NCBI RefSeq assembly: GCF_013113835.1 | Contig: NZ_VTYQ01000017.1 | Location: 43,929 to 107,928, forward strand | Length of the DNA stretch: 64,000 bases | Source: Vibrio sp. RE88 | Lineage (GTDB): Bacteria > Pseudomonadota > Gammaproteobacteria > Enterobacterales > Vibrionaceae | Direction of reading: 5' to 3' | Part shown: piece by piece, positions 25,847-34,477 of the stretch | Layout of the letters: the number at the start of each line of letters is the position of its first letter | Numbering within the stretch: position 1 is the first letter of the stretch | Position numbers and translations under genes: made by a program | Notes under the pieces: model-generated | The model's database searches: none | What the model saw: only the letters and a program-made list of their open reading frames with translations | What the model was told of the DNA's origin: nothing

Positions 25847-26834
25847 ACAACCAATCAAAGCGGTTCCGACAAATATCGTTACTGGCTTTCTCGGCGCGGG
25901 AAAAACCTCTGCCATTCTTAAGTTACTGCAGCACAAACCGGCTGACGAACGCTGGGCAATTCTGGTTAACGAGTTCGGTGAAATCGGTGTCGATGGAAGC
26001 TTGTTTCAAGGCCAACATAGTCAAACAGAGCAAGTATTTATTCGTGAAGTTCCCGGTGGATGCATGTGCTGCGCGGCTGGGCTACCCATGCAAATCGCGC
26101 TTAACCAACTGCTTACCGAAGCCAAGCCTGACCGTCTTCTCATTGAACCGACTGGCCTCGGCCACCCGAAAGAAGTATTGCAAGTGCTCTCTTCTGACCA
26201 TTATCAACAAGTCCTGTCTTTACAAAAAACACTCACGCTGGTTGATGCGCGGCAGCTGTCTGATGAGCGTTACACACTCCATGACACATTCAACCAACAG
26301 ATTGCGATTTCAGACACCATAGTTGGCAGCAAAGTCGATTTATATCAAGGCGATGAGAAACGGCAGTTAGACGCTTATGTGACAAAGCTGGGTGGCTCGG
26401 ACAAACGAGTGATTTTCGCCGAATTTGGCAATATTCCTTTTGATGAATTTGAGGGGCCTACTTTAGCTAACGAACAAGGCGGTCACCATCACCACCATGG
26501 CCAATCAAAACCTCTGGCCGCTGACCTACCTATGCCAGAGAGTGGCATCATCAAAGCAGTAAACGAAGGTGAAGGTTTTCGAAGCATTGGCTGGCGCTTC
26601 TCACCAGATAAAGTTTTCAGCCGACGAAAACTGGCGTTAATGCTACTTGAACTGAACGTTGAACGTATGAAGGCTGTATTCATAACCGATATGGGCGTTT
26701 TAGGCTACAACATGACTTCAGACGGATTGACCGAAGTGGTTCTGGATGATGGCTTTGAAAGCCGCGTGGAGTTTATCTCAGACAACCTTGACGATGCGAT
26801 TGAAGCCCAACTGCTGGCTTGCGTGATAGCCTAA
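25836..26834 (+). CDS. COG0523 (CobW-like) GTPase, putative zinc metallochaperone
   Basis: The 332-residue G3E-family GTPase has a Walker A GFLGAGKT (17-24) and the CxCC metal motif GGCMCC (C76, C78, C79). It also has EPTGLGHP in the switch region, SKVD as the guanine-specificity motif and a His-rich loop GGHHHHHGQ. Members of the ZigA/YeiR type are induced under zinc limitation and hand zinc to client enzymes. Its start overlaps the carbonic anhydrase gene by 11 bp, and its place in the zur operon supports this role. Confidence 0.9.
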   Translation: MSSEQPIKAVPTNIVTGFLGAGKTSAILKLLQHKPADERWAILVNEFGEIGVDGSLFQGQHSQTEQVFIREVPGGCMCCAAGLPMQIALNQLLTEAKPDRLLIEPTGLGHPKEVLQVLSSDHYQQVLSLQKTLTLVDARQLSDERYTLHDTFNQQIAISDTIVGSKVDLYQGDEKRQLDAYVTKLGGSDKRVIFAEFGNIPFDEFEGPTLANEQGGHHHHHGQSKPLAADLPMPESGIIKAVNEGEGFRSIGWRFSPDKVFSRRKLALMLLELNVERMKAVFITDMGVLGYNMTSDGLTEVVLDDGFESRVEFISDNLDDAIEAQLLACVIA

Positions 26835-26847
26835 TCAACAAAGTCTC

Positions 26848-26874
26848 AGAGGGTAGACAGTCCGTCTACCCTCT
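26848..26874. terminator. Hairpin between convergent zinc-island genes
   Basis: AGAGGGTAGAC (26848-26858) and GTCTACCCTCT (26864-26874) form a perfect 11-bp stem with loop AGTCC. It lies between the stops of the COG0523 gene and the aspartoacylase-like gene. T tracts are weak on both sides. Confidence 0.65.
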
Positions 26875-26885
26875 ACACATCCACT

Positions 26886-27755
26886 TTACAATTTTACACG
26901 TACTTTTTCGGCCAATGCCATGGCTATATTGCTGGCACAATACGCACTTTCATTGATGAAATGGGGGTACACTTCATTGCTCCCTTGCCAATGCACATCA
27001 TATCCATTGAACGTGGCAAGGATTGGCTCTCCGGGCTTAACAACTTCAAAGTCTTTCCCGCAAATTGTCGGGTGAACCGTCGCGATACGCATCCCATCAT
27101 TGTCCAGAGGAAATGCGACGTCCTCTAAGTAACGATATGCATCATACTCGGCACCGTGAACGGTTTTACCTAAGTTGTGTAGTTCAATGAAGTCTAACAC
27201 TGCGGTAAGTAAGTTTTTCATCAGATCTAATGTTTCATAAGTCAAAGCACCGTGTGCTTGCGCACCGACTTCTAACATCACACCATACTGTCCAACCGAA
27301 CATAAGTAGGGCTGCTCATGCCATGGTTTACGATCTTCAAATAGTATATTAGCACTCGGCATGCGGTGCTTCACGTATGACCCCATTTGATTGTAAAAAG
27401 GATCATCTGACAGCAGGATCAGCGTTGCGCCCATGTTGCTGGCCGTGTTGTGTAAATCAATAATCAGTTGGTTTTGCGCATCGCCATATCGTTCTGAAAA
27501 TTTTGTGGCAAGTTCAGACTCCTTTGACTCTGAAGCTCCCGGTAATGTCTTTGTTGAAAACTCGCGGTTTAAATCACATTCAACGAAACGAACACGACGC
27601 TCTACCGCCTCAGGGTTACCTACTACATTGTTAACCTCAAACGTTGATCGGTCGGCGGGGTAATGTCCATCTCTGATCAGCTTATGGAGATAAAGGCCTG
27701 TTAGCTCATTACCATGAGTGCCTGCCACGAGAAGCACTCGGTTTATTTTCGGCAT
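26886..27755 (-). CDS. Aspartoacylase-like zinc carboxypeptidase-fold amidohydrolase
   Basis: This 289-residue AstE/AspA-family protein has the zinc-binding GTHGNE (12-17), the substrate-binding DLNREFS, DLHNT with the third metal His, and a C-terminal half like aspartoacylase. Aspartoacylase removes the acyl group from N-acetyl-aspartate or related N-acyl amino acids. It is convergent with the zur operon and has its own Zur-like box about 42 bp upstream, so zinc-dependent regulation is likely. Its natural substrate in this setting is unknown. Confidence 0.85.
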   Translation of the reverse strand: MPKINRVLLVAGTHGNELTGLYLHKLIRDGHYPADRSTFEVNNVVGNPEAVERRVRFVECDLNREFSTKTLPGASESKESELATKFSERYGDAQNQLIIDLHNTASNMGATLILLSDDPFYNQMGSYVKHRMPSANILFEDRKPWHEQPYLCSVGQYGVMLEVGAQAHGALTYETLDLMKNLLTAVLDFIELHNLGKTVHGAEYDAYRYLEDVAFPLDNDGMRIATVHPTICGKDFEVVKPGEPILATFNGYDVHWQGSNEVYPHFINESAYCASNIAMALAEKVRVKL

Positions 27756-27796
27756 AAATTGACGTCCTAAGTTAAATACAATGCAATCAATAGAAC

Positions 27797-27809
27797 GTTA
27801 TAACATAAC
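27797..27809 (-). promoter_or_regulatory. Zur-like box upstream of the aspartoacylase-like gene
   Basis: Read on the minus strand this is GTTATGTTATAAC, identical over 13 bp (14 with the preceding T) to the box in front of the zur operon, and in the same orientation relative to its gene. Confidence 0.7.
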
Positions 27810-27976
27810 AATTTAATATTCGCGACTCGATGAGAATGAGAGAAACGTATTCTTGATGTTAAACCGGGACATCCAGCAACAACCTCCCCATAGGGTTCAC
27901 CAGTACTAGATAGACGAAGAAGTAAAAGCAGTAGCAATATAAAATCAGTGGCTAGGAACTAGAGATGGCGTATAAA

Positions 27977-28005
27977 AAATGGCTCCCTTTTATTGGGAGC
28001 CATTT
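27977..28005 (-). terminator. Intrinsic terminator of the chitinase gene
   Basis: AAATGGCTCCC and GGGAGCCATTT form an 11-bp stem with a 7-nt loop. On the minus strand it is followed by TTTTTTATA, as expected for the end of the chitinase transcript. Confidence 0.85.
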
Positions 28006-28044
28006 GTTGTGAAGGTATCAGCTAGGGGTTACCCCCAAGCACCT

Positions 28045-30755
28045 TTACTGAGGGTTAAGACCAAGAGTTTGTAGAACAAGCTTGAAGTTATCTTGTCGCT
28101 CTTTAATCGCGTGAACTTCACCACTCACCGGACAAGTGTGATCCGGACAACCTCGGTTGACGATACCGGATACTGCATCAATAAACTCAGTACCTTGCAA
28201 GCCACCGTCTACATACTTCTTCAACTCAGTGTGATAGTTCCAGTGTGCGTATGGACCACCTTCATCGTTGTAAGCCTGTACCGAGGTTACCCAATAGAAC
28301 AAGCCCGCAATCCACTTGATCTCTCTATTCTCTTCCGAGCTACAAATCAGCCCAGGGTTAGAACAGAAATCAAGGTCAGCATAAAGTGGGTTAGCAGGTG
28401 GTGCTTCTACCGTAACCCCATTCACTGTTGTACCGACGGTATCAGGGTCTACGTGCGAACGGCCCATGAAGTGGTTCAATGTACCGAAGTTCTGACGGCC
28501 TGTGGTTTGAATAACACCACGGCCCCACCAACCACATCCTTGGACAGTACCGTTAGTATCAGTGCCGTCCCAAATAAACGAGCCTGCTTTTTGATCAGCG
28601 TAGACTTTACATTCATCACGCTCCCATACCTGTTTCGACGTATCGACAACAGTTGGCACTTCATTACAGTGACCGCTGTTCGTCCAGCGCCCAACATTAC
28701 CGTTCACTAACAGTCCTTGCTCTTCCAACACCGAATCCGGAGCTGCGAAGATAGGGGCAGGTGCACCATACCACTTGGCATTGGTTAGTGCGCTCACTTC
28801 CATCTTCGGATCACGAGGACAAGAGTATGGGTGATCCTGACCCGTCACCGGATCCATACCATAGTCAGCATACTTCTGACCTAGCTGACCACAGCTTGCA
28901 GTCATAGGGTAGTTAACAGGTGCACCGTATCTCACTTCAGACCAGTTGTTTTCATCACAAGCATTGTAGCGAATCGTCTCTTGCATACTCTGTGACAAGA
29001 ATGCAGCAATGGCGACTTTGGCATAAATGGTATTCGTTGCATCATCTGCCACGTCATCCAATAGCCAGAAGGTATTCCCTGCTACACCAACGTTGTGCAT
29101 AGAGTTAAGGCCCGCTAAGAAATCAGCCCACTTGTACACCGTTGAAGGAATCCACTGTGATTGAGGTGTTTCAAACAGGAATGCTTGGTTGTTCATTGCT
29201 GTTTCTGCACTGGCTAACTCATTGTTCAATGAATCAATGCGAGTTAACGGCCCATTCGTGACACTTTCTCCAGCATAATAAAGCGGCACAGTGGCGCTTT
29301 GGTAGCGAGCAATTTTATCGCTCAAATCCGCCGTATCAGTATCAAACGAAATGGCGAAGATGTTGCTGTGCGCGGCTTTACGAATATGGCGGTCACCATT
29401 CGTATTCCCCAAGAAGTAAGACGCGGTTTGCGTGGTAGGAAGAGAAGACAGCAGTGCTGGCGTTTGGAGATAATCAGTTACTTGTTTGACGTATTCCAAA
29501 GCGTAATGCCACTGCTCATCAGTTAGAGCAGGCGATGTGCTTACTTTGGTGAAAGCAACAAAGTCTGCTTTGGTCAACGACTCTGCTTTATACAGTTCAA
29601 AGCTAGACAATAAATCGGACGTTGCGCCTGACGCTGCATTCCAGACCGCTCTGCGACCAGAGTGAGTATCGTAAGCAAAATCACCGATACTTAATGTCCA
29701 ACCAAACGTGGCTTGAGGCGCAAGTGTTGAGATAACCAGATTGTACGCCTGAGCCCAACCTTGTGCATCGTCACTTAGCGCATTGATATCATTGATATCA
29801 ATTTGGCTACCTGTCGCATCAACAGCGGCAGTAAGCGCTTGCTTAACCGCAACGGCACCTAATGCTTGGCCTTTGTCTGCAGTCGCAGCATCCAGTACAT
29901 CACTATTGATAATAACCGATGTTGAACCCGCAACTTCTACTGCTTGAATAAGAGATACAAACGCATTAGTTAACTTCGTTGTATCAGAGAGATCCGAGCT
30001 ACCGATAGTATCAATCACTAGCGTCGCTGGTGCATTCAATGTCGCAGGGCTAGTCACGACAAAATTGCTTGGCCATCCGCTCACTTCAAGACGAACAGGA
30101 TCCATTGGGTTTGGTAGTGACAGTAACGGTGCCGTACCCGGAGGTGTACTATCACAATTCAGGTGATGTCCCCAACTATCATCGCTACCAGGAACAGAAG
30201 CAGTCCACCATTTCGCTTCATAAGCGATATTGTCGTTTACCATGATGTCCCCACCGTTCGCATGATCTCCACGCGTCCAGTTTGGATACACATTGAATTC
30301 GACACATAAGTCATCAACTGGTCCAGGGGTAGGATCTGGGTTTGGCGTCGGACCTGGGTCTGGTGTCGGATCTGGGTCCGGTGTCGGATCTGGGTCCGGT
30401 GTCGGATCTGGGTCCGGTGTCGGATCTGGGTCCGGTGTCGGATCTGGGTCCGGTGTCGGATCTGGGGGTCCGGTGTCGGATCTGGGTCCGGTGTCGGATC
30501 TGGGTCCGGCGTCGGATCTGGGTCCGGTGTTGTATCGCTGATCAATTTCCACGGCGAGTCCCATTCATTTGCATACTCATCCGTTGGGCTTTGCCCAGCA
30601 TTAGCCCACCACTTGGCTTCATATGTCTTTCCATCAATTGTGACTTGTGAGCCACCAGAGTAAGCCTTGGTTGAGTCATAAGGTTCCGCTGCATATAAAC
30701 TGCCGCTTAAAACAATACACGCCAACGTGGTCGCTATCTTGTTCATCCTAAACAT
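28045..30755 (-). pseudogene. GH19 chitinase, secreted, with a frameshift in the linker repeat
   Basis: The N-terminal frame (30755 to the stop near 30237) encodes a signal peptide (1-22) and a CBM5/12 chitin-binding module (AYSGGSQVTIDGKTYEAKWW). An (Asp-Pro-Thr-Pro-Asp-Pro)n linker then begins and shifts into a nonsense RHRTQI repeat. The other frame, open to 28045, continues the same linker, a second CBM5/12 (NIAYEAKWWTAS), a long middle domain and a GH19 catalytic domain (AAFLSQSMQETIRY, GCGWWGRGVIQTTG). One linker repeat unit is 20 bp instead of 18, with GGGGG at 30464-30468. Without those two bases the gene is one frame of about 902 codons. Whether this is a real mutation, a phase switch or a sequence error cannot be told here. 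Confidence 0.75.
30355..30534. repeat. 18-bp tandem repeat coding a Pro/Asp linker
   Basis: About ten copies of TCTGGGTCCGGTGTCGGA (plus strand) lie head to tail. Five are perfect (30371-30460), one is 20 bp long with two extra G (30461-30480), and the flanking copies carry one to a few changes. On the coding strand each unit gives DPTPDP. It is a protein linker, not a CRISPR. Confidence 0.9.
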
Positions 30756-31233
30756 AAGTCTACCTTTGAGTTAATTTTATAATGTTTGTTTCACGCTTAA
30801 TAAGGGTTTTAGATTCACTAATCAGATAAATAATGATCTAAAAATAAGCTAGCACCTTCCAGCCGTTTTATCTGGCCAATCCGCTGATTTCGCACCGTTA
30901 TGCGGCTAATATCACGCGAATTTAGCCATTTTATTCCCAGTTAGTTATCGAGTTAAAATAACTTATGTACGCGTTAAAGTAGCTATTTACAGAATGAAAT
31001 TTGGGGTAAGGGGTAGGTAAAGTTTAGTTACAAAAGAATGTGCATTTTGAGATGTAAGTGGCTCAATATATTGAATTTATTTCGAATATTATCGTTGAAC
31101 GAATTATCATTAACTGGCCAGTCCATTAGCGGAACACTATGGTCCAGTAATCGCATGCAAACCTTGGTTCTGCATGAATGGCACAGCTATCCAAGGCTAC
31201 TGATGTAGCCTTGGTGCTTTTATATAGGGTGAC
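30756..31233. other. 478-bp intergenic region
   Basis: AT-rich sequence upstream of the chitinase gene; it must hold the chitinase promoter. I see no ORF or RNA gene. The only clear structure is the hairpin at 31191-31214 near its end. Confidence 0.5.
31191..31214. terminator. Hairpin downstream of the YdcF-like gene
   Basis: CCAAGGCTAC and GTAGCCTTGG form a perfect 10-bp stem with loop TGAT, 20 bp after the minus-strand stop at 31234. The T-rich side (TGCTTTTATA) is on the plus strand, so termination of the minus-strand gene would not be classical. Confidence 0.6.
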
Positions 31234-32331
31234 TTAGCGTGATTCGAGTGGATAAGAACGGTAACTCCACATACCGTAAGTTCGTAGAGCATCTCGGTAA
31301 ATACCCAGCAGCTCGCTGTCGCTAGCCTTTGCCAGCTCTTTTAGCGGTTTGTCTGGGTAGCCTACCGTGTCAAACGTGATACCTTGCGGGCCTGTTTGCC
31401 AGCTTGCCACTTCAAACAGAGTCTGCCCACGTCTCACGTGGCTCGCAGAGCTGATAATGGTGGCGTGTTTGATGCCGTGACGAGCCAAAGCGTAGCTGCT
31501 AAACAACGCATTACCGACTGTGCTGGTCGCATAGTTTTCTTCGATGATGCGATCTTTACTTACACCTTTAGAAATCAACCAGTCTGCCATGAGTTTGCCT
31601 TCCGTTTTATGGTTCTTTGGCACCCCGCCCGTTAACACAATCAATGCATCAGGGTTGGCTTTCGCCATTGCTAACGTTGTTTCTAGGCGTTGAATCAATA
31701 TTTCATGCATCGAGCCATCTGGATTTAGTGCGTAGCCCAAAGTCACAATTGCCCCTTTGTCATCCAGCTTGCCTTTGTCCGCCGAGTCTTTCAGCGGTGT
31801 CGCCAACACGCTATCTACGGTTTCAAAGAGACGAGTAATGTCAGCCGCTTTGCCTGCATTTAAGGTATTCAGCTTTTCCATATGCTTACTTGATTCAGCA
31901 TCATTGCCTTTAAAGCGTTGCCAAACGGCTAAGTAGGCATGCAAATCAACATCATCAGGCGCCACTGCCAAAGCTTGTTCAAACAGTTCAATCGCTCGGT
32001 CAACATTCTTGTTGTAGATCTGCGCATTCGCCGCTGAAATCAGCAAGTCGGTACGGTAAGGCTCAAGCTCATACGCTTCCAGAAGTCGATTCGTAACGAT
32101 TTCCATATTGCTTGGCATTTTTGCAGTAAACCCAGCGTGTGAGATACGCGCTGGTGACTTAAATGCAGTGACTGCGTCTGCCAACAATTGATCCACCACT
32201 TGGCGCTTAGTCACGAACTGCGCGTAGTCCGTTGACGCTTGAACCGTCGCGTCGTTCGCAGCCAAAGAGTAAGGAGCAGCAGTGAGCGCCAGTGCGCCAC
32301 CAAGAGCAAGGGCAATGATGTTCTTTTTCAT
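31234..32331 (-). CDS. YdcF/ElyC-like DUF218 protein with a TPR segment
   Basis: This 365-residue protein has a signal peptide (1-24, ending LAA). A TPR-like helical region follows (about 75-160: DRAIELFEQALAVAPDDVDLHAYLA), then a DUF218 domain (ALIVLTGGVPKNHKTEGKLMADWLISKGV, ISSASHVRRGQTLFE). DUF218 proteins (SanA, ElyC, YdcF) are linked to envelope integrity and to binding of nucleotide-like ligands. The combination with a TPR region and export to the periplasm is a recognised Vibrio-type variant, but the role is unknown. It is a single-gene unit. Confidence 0.8.
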   Translation of the reverse strand: MKKNIIALALGGALALTAAPYSLAANDATVQASTDYAQFVTKRQVVDQLLADAVTAFKSPARISHAGFTAKMPSNMEIVTNRLLEAYELEPYRTDLLISAANAQIYNKNVDRAIELFEQALAVAPDDVDLHAYLAVWQRFKGNDAESSKHMEKLNTLNAGKAADITRLFETVDSVLATPLKDSADKGKLDDKGAIVTLGYALNPDGSMHEILIQRLETTLAMAKANPDALIVLTGGVPKNHKTEGKLMADWLISKGVSKDRIIEENYATSTVGNALFSSYALARHGIKHATIISSASHVRRGQTLFEVASWQTGPQGITFDTVGYPDKPLKELAKASDSELLGIYRDALRTYGMWSYRSYPLESR

Positions 32332-32701
32332 GTAGAGGTCCTGATGTTGTTATGTTCGAACTGTGTCGATTAATTTTTTCGCAGTGTAAATTTACTCACC
32401 AGCAAAACCGTGAACCAATACGCATTTCATGCTTATGGCATTGATAAGGCTTTGAAAAAACGAATTAAGATCACAAATCAACAGCATAAATAAATCCACA
32501 CAGATAATAATTTCACCTCATCAAATAACTTGTTATAGGCAACCCATCTGTTGTTATTGAGATAACCAAAAGTTAACCCGTCTCTTTGTATCATTCGATC
32601 TTACACTGAAAAAGAAGGACGAATTGGAGTCAGGTTTCGCAGTGCTACGTTATCCAACGTGACCTTGTTGGCTCCGGCGTTATCAACACAAGGACAATCT
32701 G
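32332..32701. other. 370-bp intergenic region between divergent genes
   Basis: AT-rich sequence between the YdcF-like gene (minus) and the DUF1800 gene (plus). It presumably holds both promoters. I see no ORF with a convincing RBS and no strong hairpin. Confidence 0.5.
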
Positions 32702-34474
32702 ATGAAACACACCCAACAGCAGGTCAGTCGATTCTTAATGCAAGCCACACTTGGCGCGGATCAAAAGCTTATCGACACTGTCGCTCAACAAGGGATCGAA
32801 AAATGGTTGGCGAACGAGTTCAAATCAACGCCCTCTCGAGGTCACTCATATGAGTCAACTACTCGTGAAATCTGGCACTATTTCAGAAGCAAGCTCGTCA
32901 ATGCCCATGGTCAAAGAGCGATAGATGGTGATGGCAACAACCCAGCTTTGCCATACAAGTGGTATTTCCATATGGCTTGGTGGCAAAAAGCACTGGAAAA
33001 CAACGAAAATCTGCTTCGTCATCGGGTCGCACAGGCACTGAGTGAAATTCTGGTCATTTCCGACAATTCTGTACTTGAGTTGGATGCGATTGGTATGGCG
33101 AGCTATTACGATCTGCTCTACAAACACGCTTTTGGCAGCTACGCTGACTTACTCTATGACGTCTCCATGCACCCATGCATGGGGGTCTACCTTAGCCACA
33201 TGAACAATCGCAAAGCTGATCCTTCACAGCGTATCCATCCCGATGAGAACTACGCACGTGAAATCATGCAGCTGTTTTCAATTGGCCTCTATCAGCTCAA
33301 TCCTGATGGTACTCGTAAAACTAACCAACATGGTCACCCAATCGCTACCTACGACAATCGAGATATCAAAGAACTCGCCCGAGTCTTCACGGGTCTCAAA
33401 GCAGCGAGTTATCAGTTTGAGTGGGAAAACAGTTTTTGGAGTAAAGATTACAACGGTTACCAAGTCAGCTTTGAAGACGGTATCGACAAGCGCTACAAAA
33501 CCATCCCATTTGTGAATATGACTCAGCCAATGGAAGTTGAAGAGAGCTATCATGACAGACAGGAAAAATCATTGCTCAACGGTCACATCTCGCTGCGCAG
33601 GAATACTTCTGCTCAACAAGAAATTCGCACTGTAGCAAACAAGCTGGTCTCTTACCCGAGTACGGCACCGTTTATCGCGACTAAGCTCATTAACCAGTTG
33701 GTGACTTCCAATCCCAGTGCCGAGTACGTCGAAGCCGTAGCGGTTGCGTTTGGTCCACAAGGTAACCTCAAGAATGCCATTCACGAGATCCTGACATACC
33801 CACTCAAGCACCCGGTGGGTAAAGTGAGATTTCTCAGCGCAGCCGTTGAAAATGGCACTCTGGTTCAATCGCAAAAACTGAAATCTCCCGTTCTTCGAGT
33901 CACTCAGCTCTTACGGGCATTTAATGCCTCTAACCAGTCAAAAAAATTGTGGGTGATTGGTGATGACATTGAAGATCAACTAGAGCAACACCCACTTTCC
34001 TCTCCTACCGTGTTCAACTTCTACAAACCGAGTTACACACCTCATGGCCCCATTGAAGACGGTGGACTGGTCGCGCCGGAGTTTGAGCTGCATAACTCGG
34101 CCACGTCCATCGCTTACGTCAACTACATGTATTACTGGCTATTTGGTGGCTATTTGCCTGCGGTCAGTACCGAGATAAGTCGCCAGCCGGGCATTCATAA
34201 CGTCGCTGAACTGGACATCGAAACTCTGCAGGCGAACAAAGCGAATCGCCTTAAACTCAACTTTGCTAAGTACATTGGCAAAGCACAAGATCCTTCAAAC
34301 CACGGCGCTCTCATTGATGAAATCAGCCTACTGTTGACGGGGAAAACCCAATTAAGCATCAAGCCGCAGATTCTGTCTTCGTTTGCTGTATACAAAGATC
34401 AGCCTGAATGGGTGGTTCAAACCATCGTATTCTTCATTGCAATTTCATCTGAATTCACGGTGCAGGAGGCGTAA
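32702..34474 (+). CDS. DUF1800-family protein
   Basis: This 590-residue protein begins with the DUF1800 signature (QQQVSRFLMQATLGADQKLID) and contains NYAREIMQLFSIGLYQLNPDG and DIKELARVFTGLK, which define the family. The function is unknown. Its partner, a DUF1501 protein, follows 3 bp after the stop, and the two families almost always occur together. No signal peptide is visible and the frame is closed by a stop at 32660, so none was missed. AAGGA precedes the ATG. Confidence 0.9.
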   Translation: MKHTQQQVSRFLMQATLGADQKLIDTVAQQGIEKWLANEFKSTPSRGHSYESTTREIWHYFRSKLVNAHGQRAIDGDGNNPALPYKWYFHMAWWQKALENNENLLRHRVAQALSEILVISDNSVLELDAIGMASYYDLLYKHAFGSYADLLYDVSMHPCMGVYLSHMNNRKADPSQRIHPDENYAREIMQLFSIGLYQLNPDGTRKTNQHGHPIATYDNRDIKELARVFTGLKAASYQFEWENSFWSKDYNGYQVSFEDGIDKRYKTIPFVNMTQPMEVEESYHDRQEKSLLNGHISLRRNTSAQQEIRTVANKLVSYPSTAPFIATKLINQLVTSNPSAEYVEAVAVAFGPQGNLKNAIHEILTYPLKHPVGKVRFLSAAVENGTLVQSQKLKSPVLRVTQLLRAFNASNQSKKLWVIGDDIEDQLEQHPLSSPTVFNFYKPSYTPHGPIEDGGLVAPEFELHNSATSIAYVNYMYYWLFGGYLPAVSTEISRQPGIHNVAELDIETLQANKANRLKLNFAKYIGKAQDPSNHGALIDEISLLLTGKTQLSIKPQILSSFAVYKDQPEWVVQTIVFFIAISSEFTVQEA

Positions 34475-34477
34475 ACC

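Noticed and set aside
30355..30534. Regular short repeats that could suggest a CRISPR array
   Set aside because: Units are directly head to tail with no spacers, stay in a coding frame as DPTPDP, and sit inside a protein gene.
28045..30564. Treating the 839-residue frame as an intact chitinase gene
   Set aside because: Its first residues are out-of-frame repeat sequence with no signal peptide or RBS, while the upstream frame supplies both.
30293..30650. Plus-strand frames of Gly-Ser-Gly-Val and Ser-Asp-Leu-Gly-Pro-Val repeats
   Set aside because: They are shadows of the 18-bp repeat that codes the chitinase linker on the other strand. No RBS or other domain supports them.
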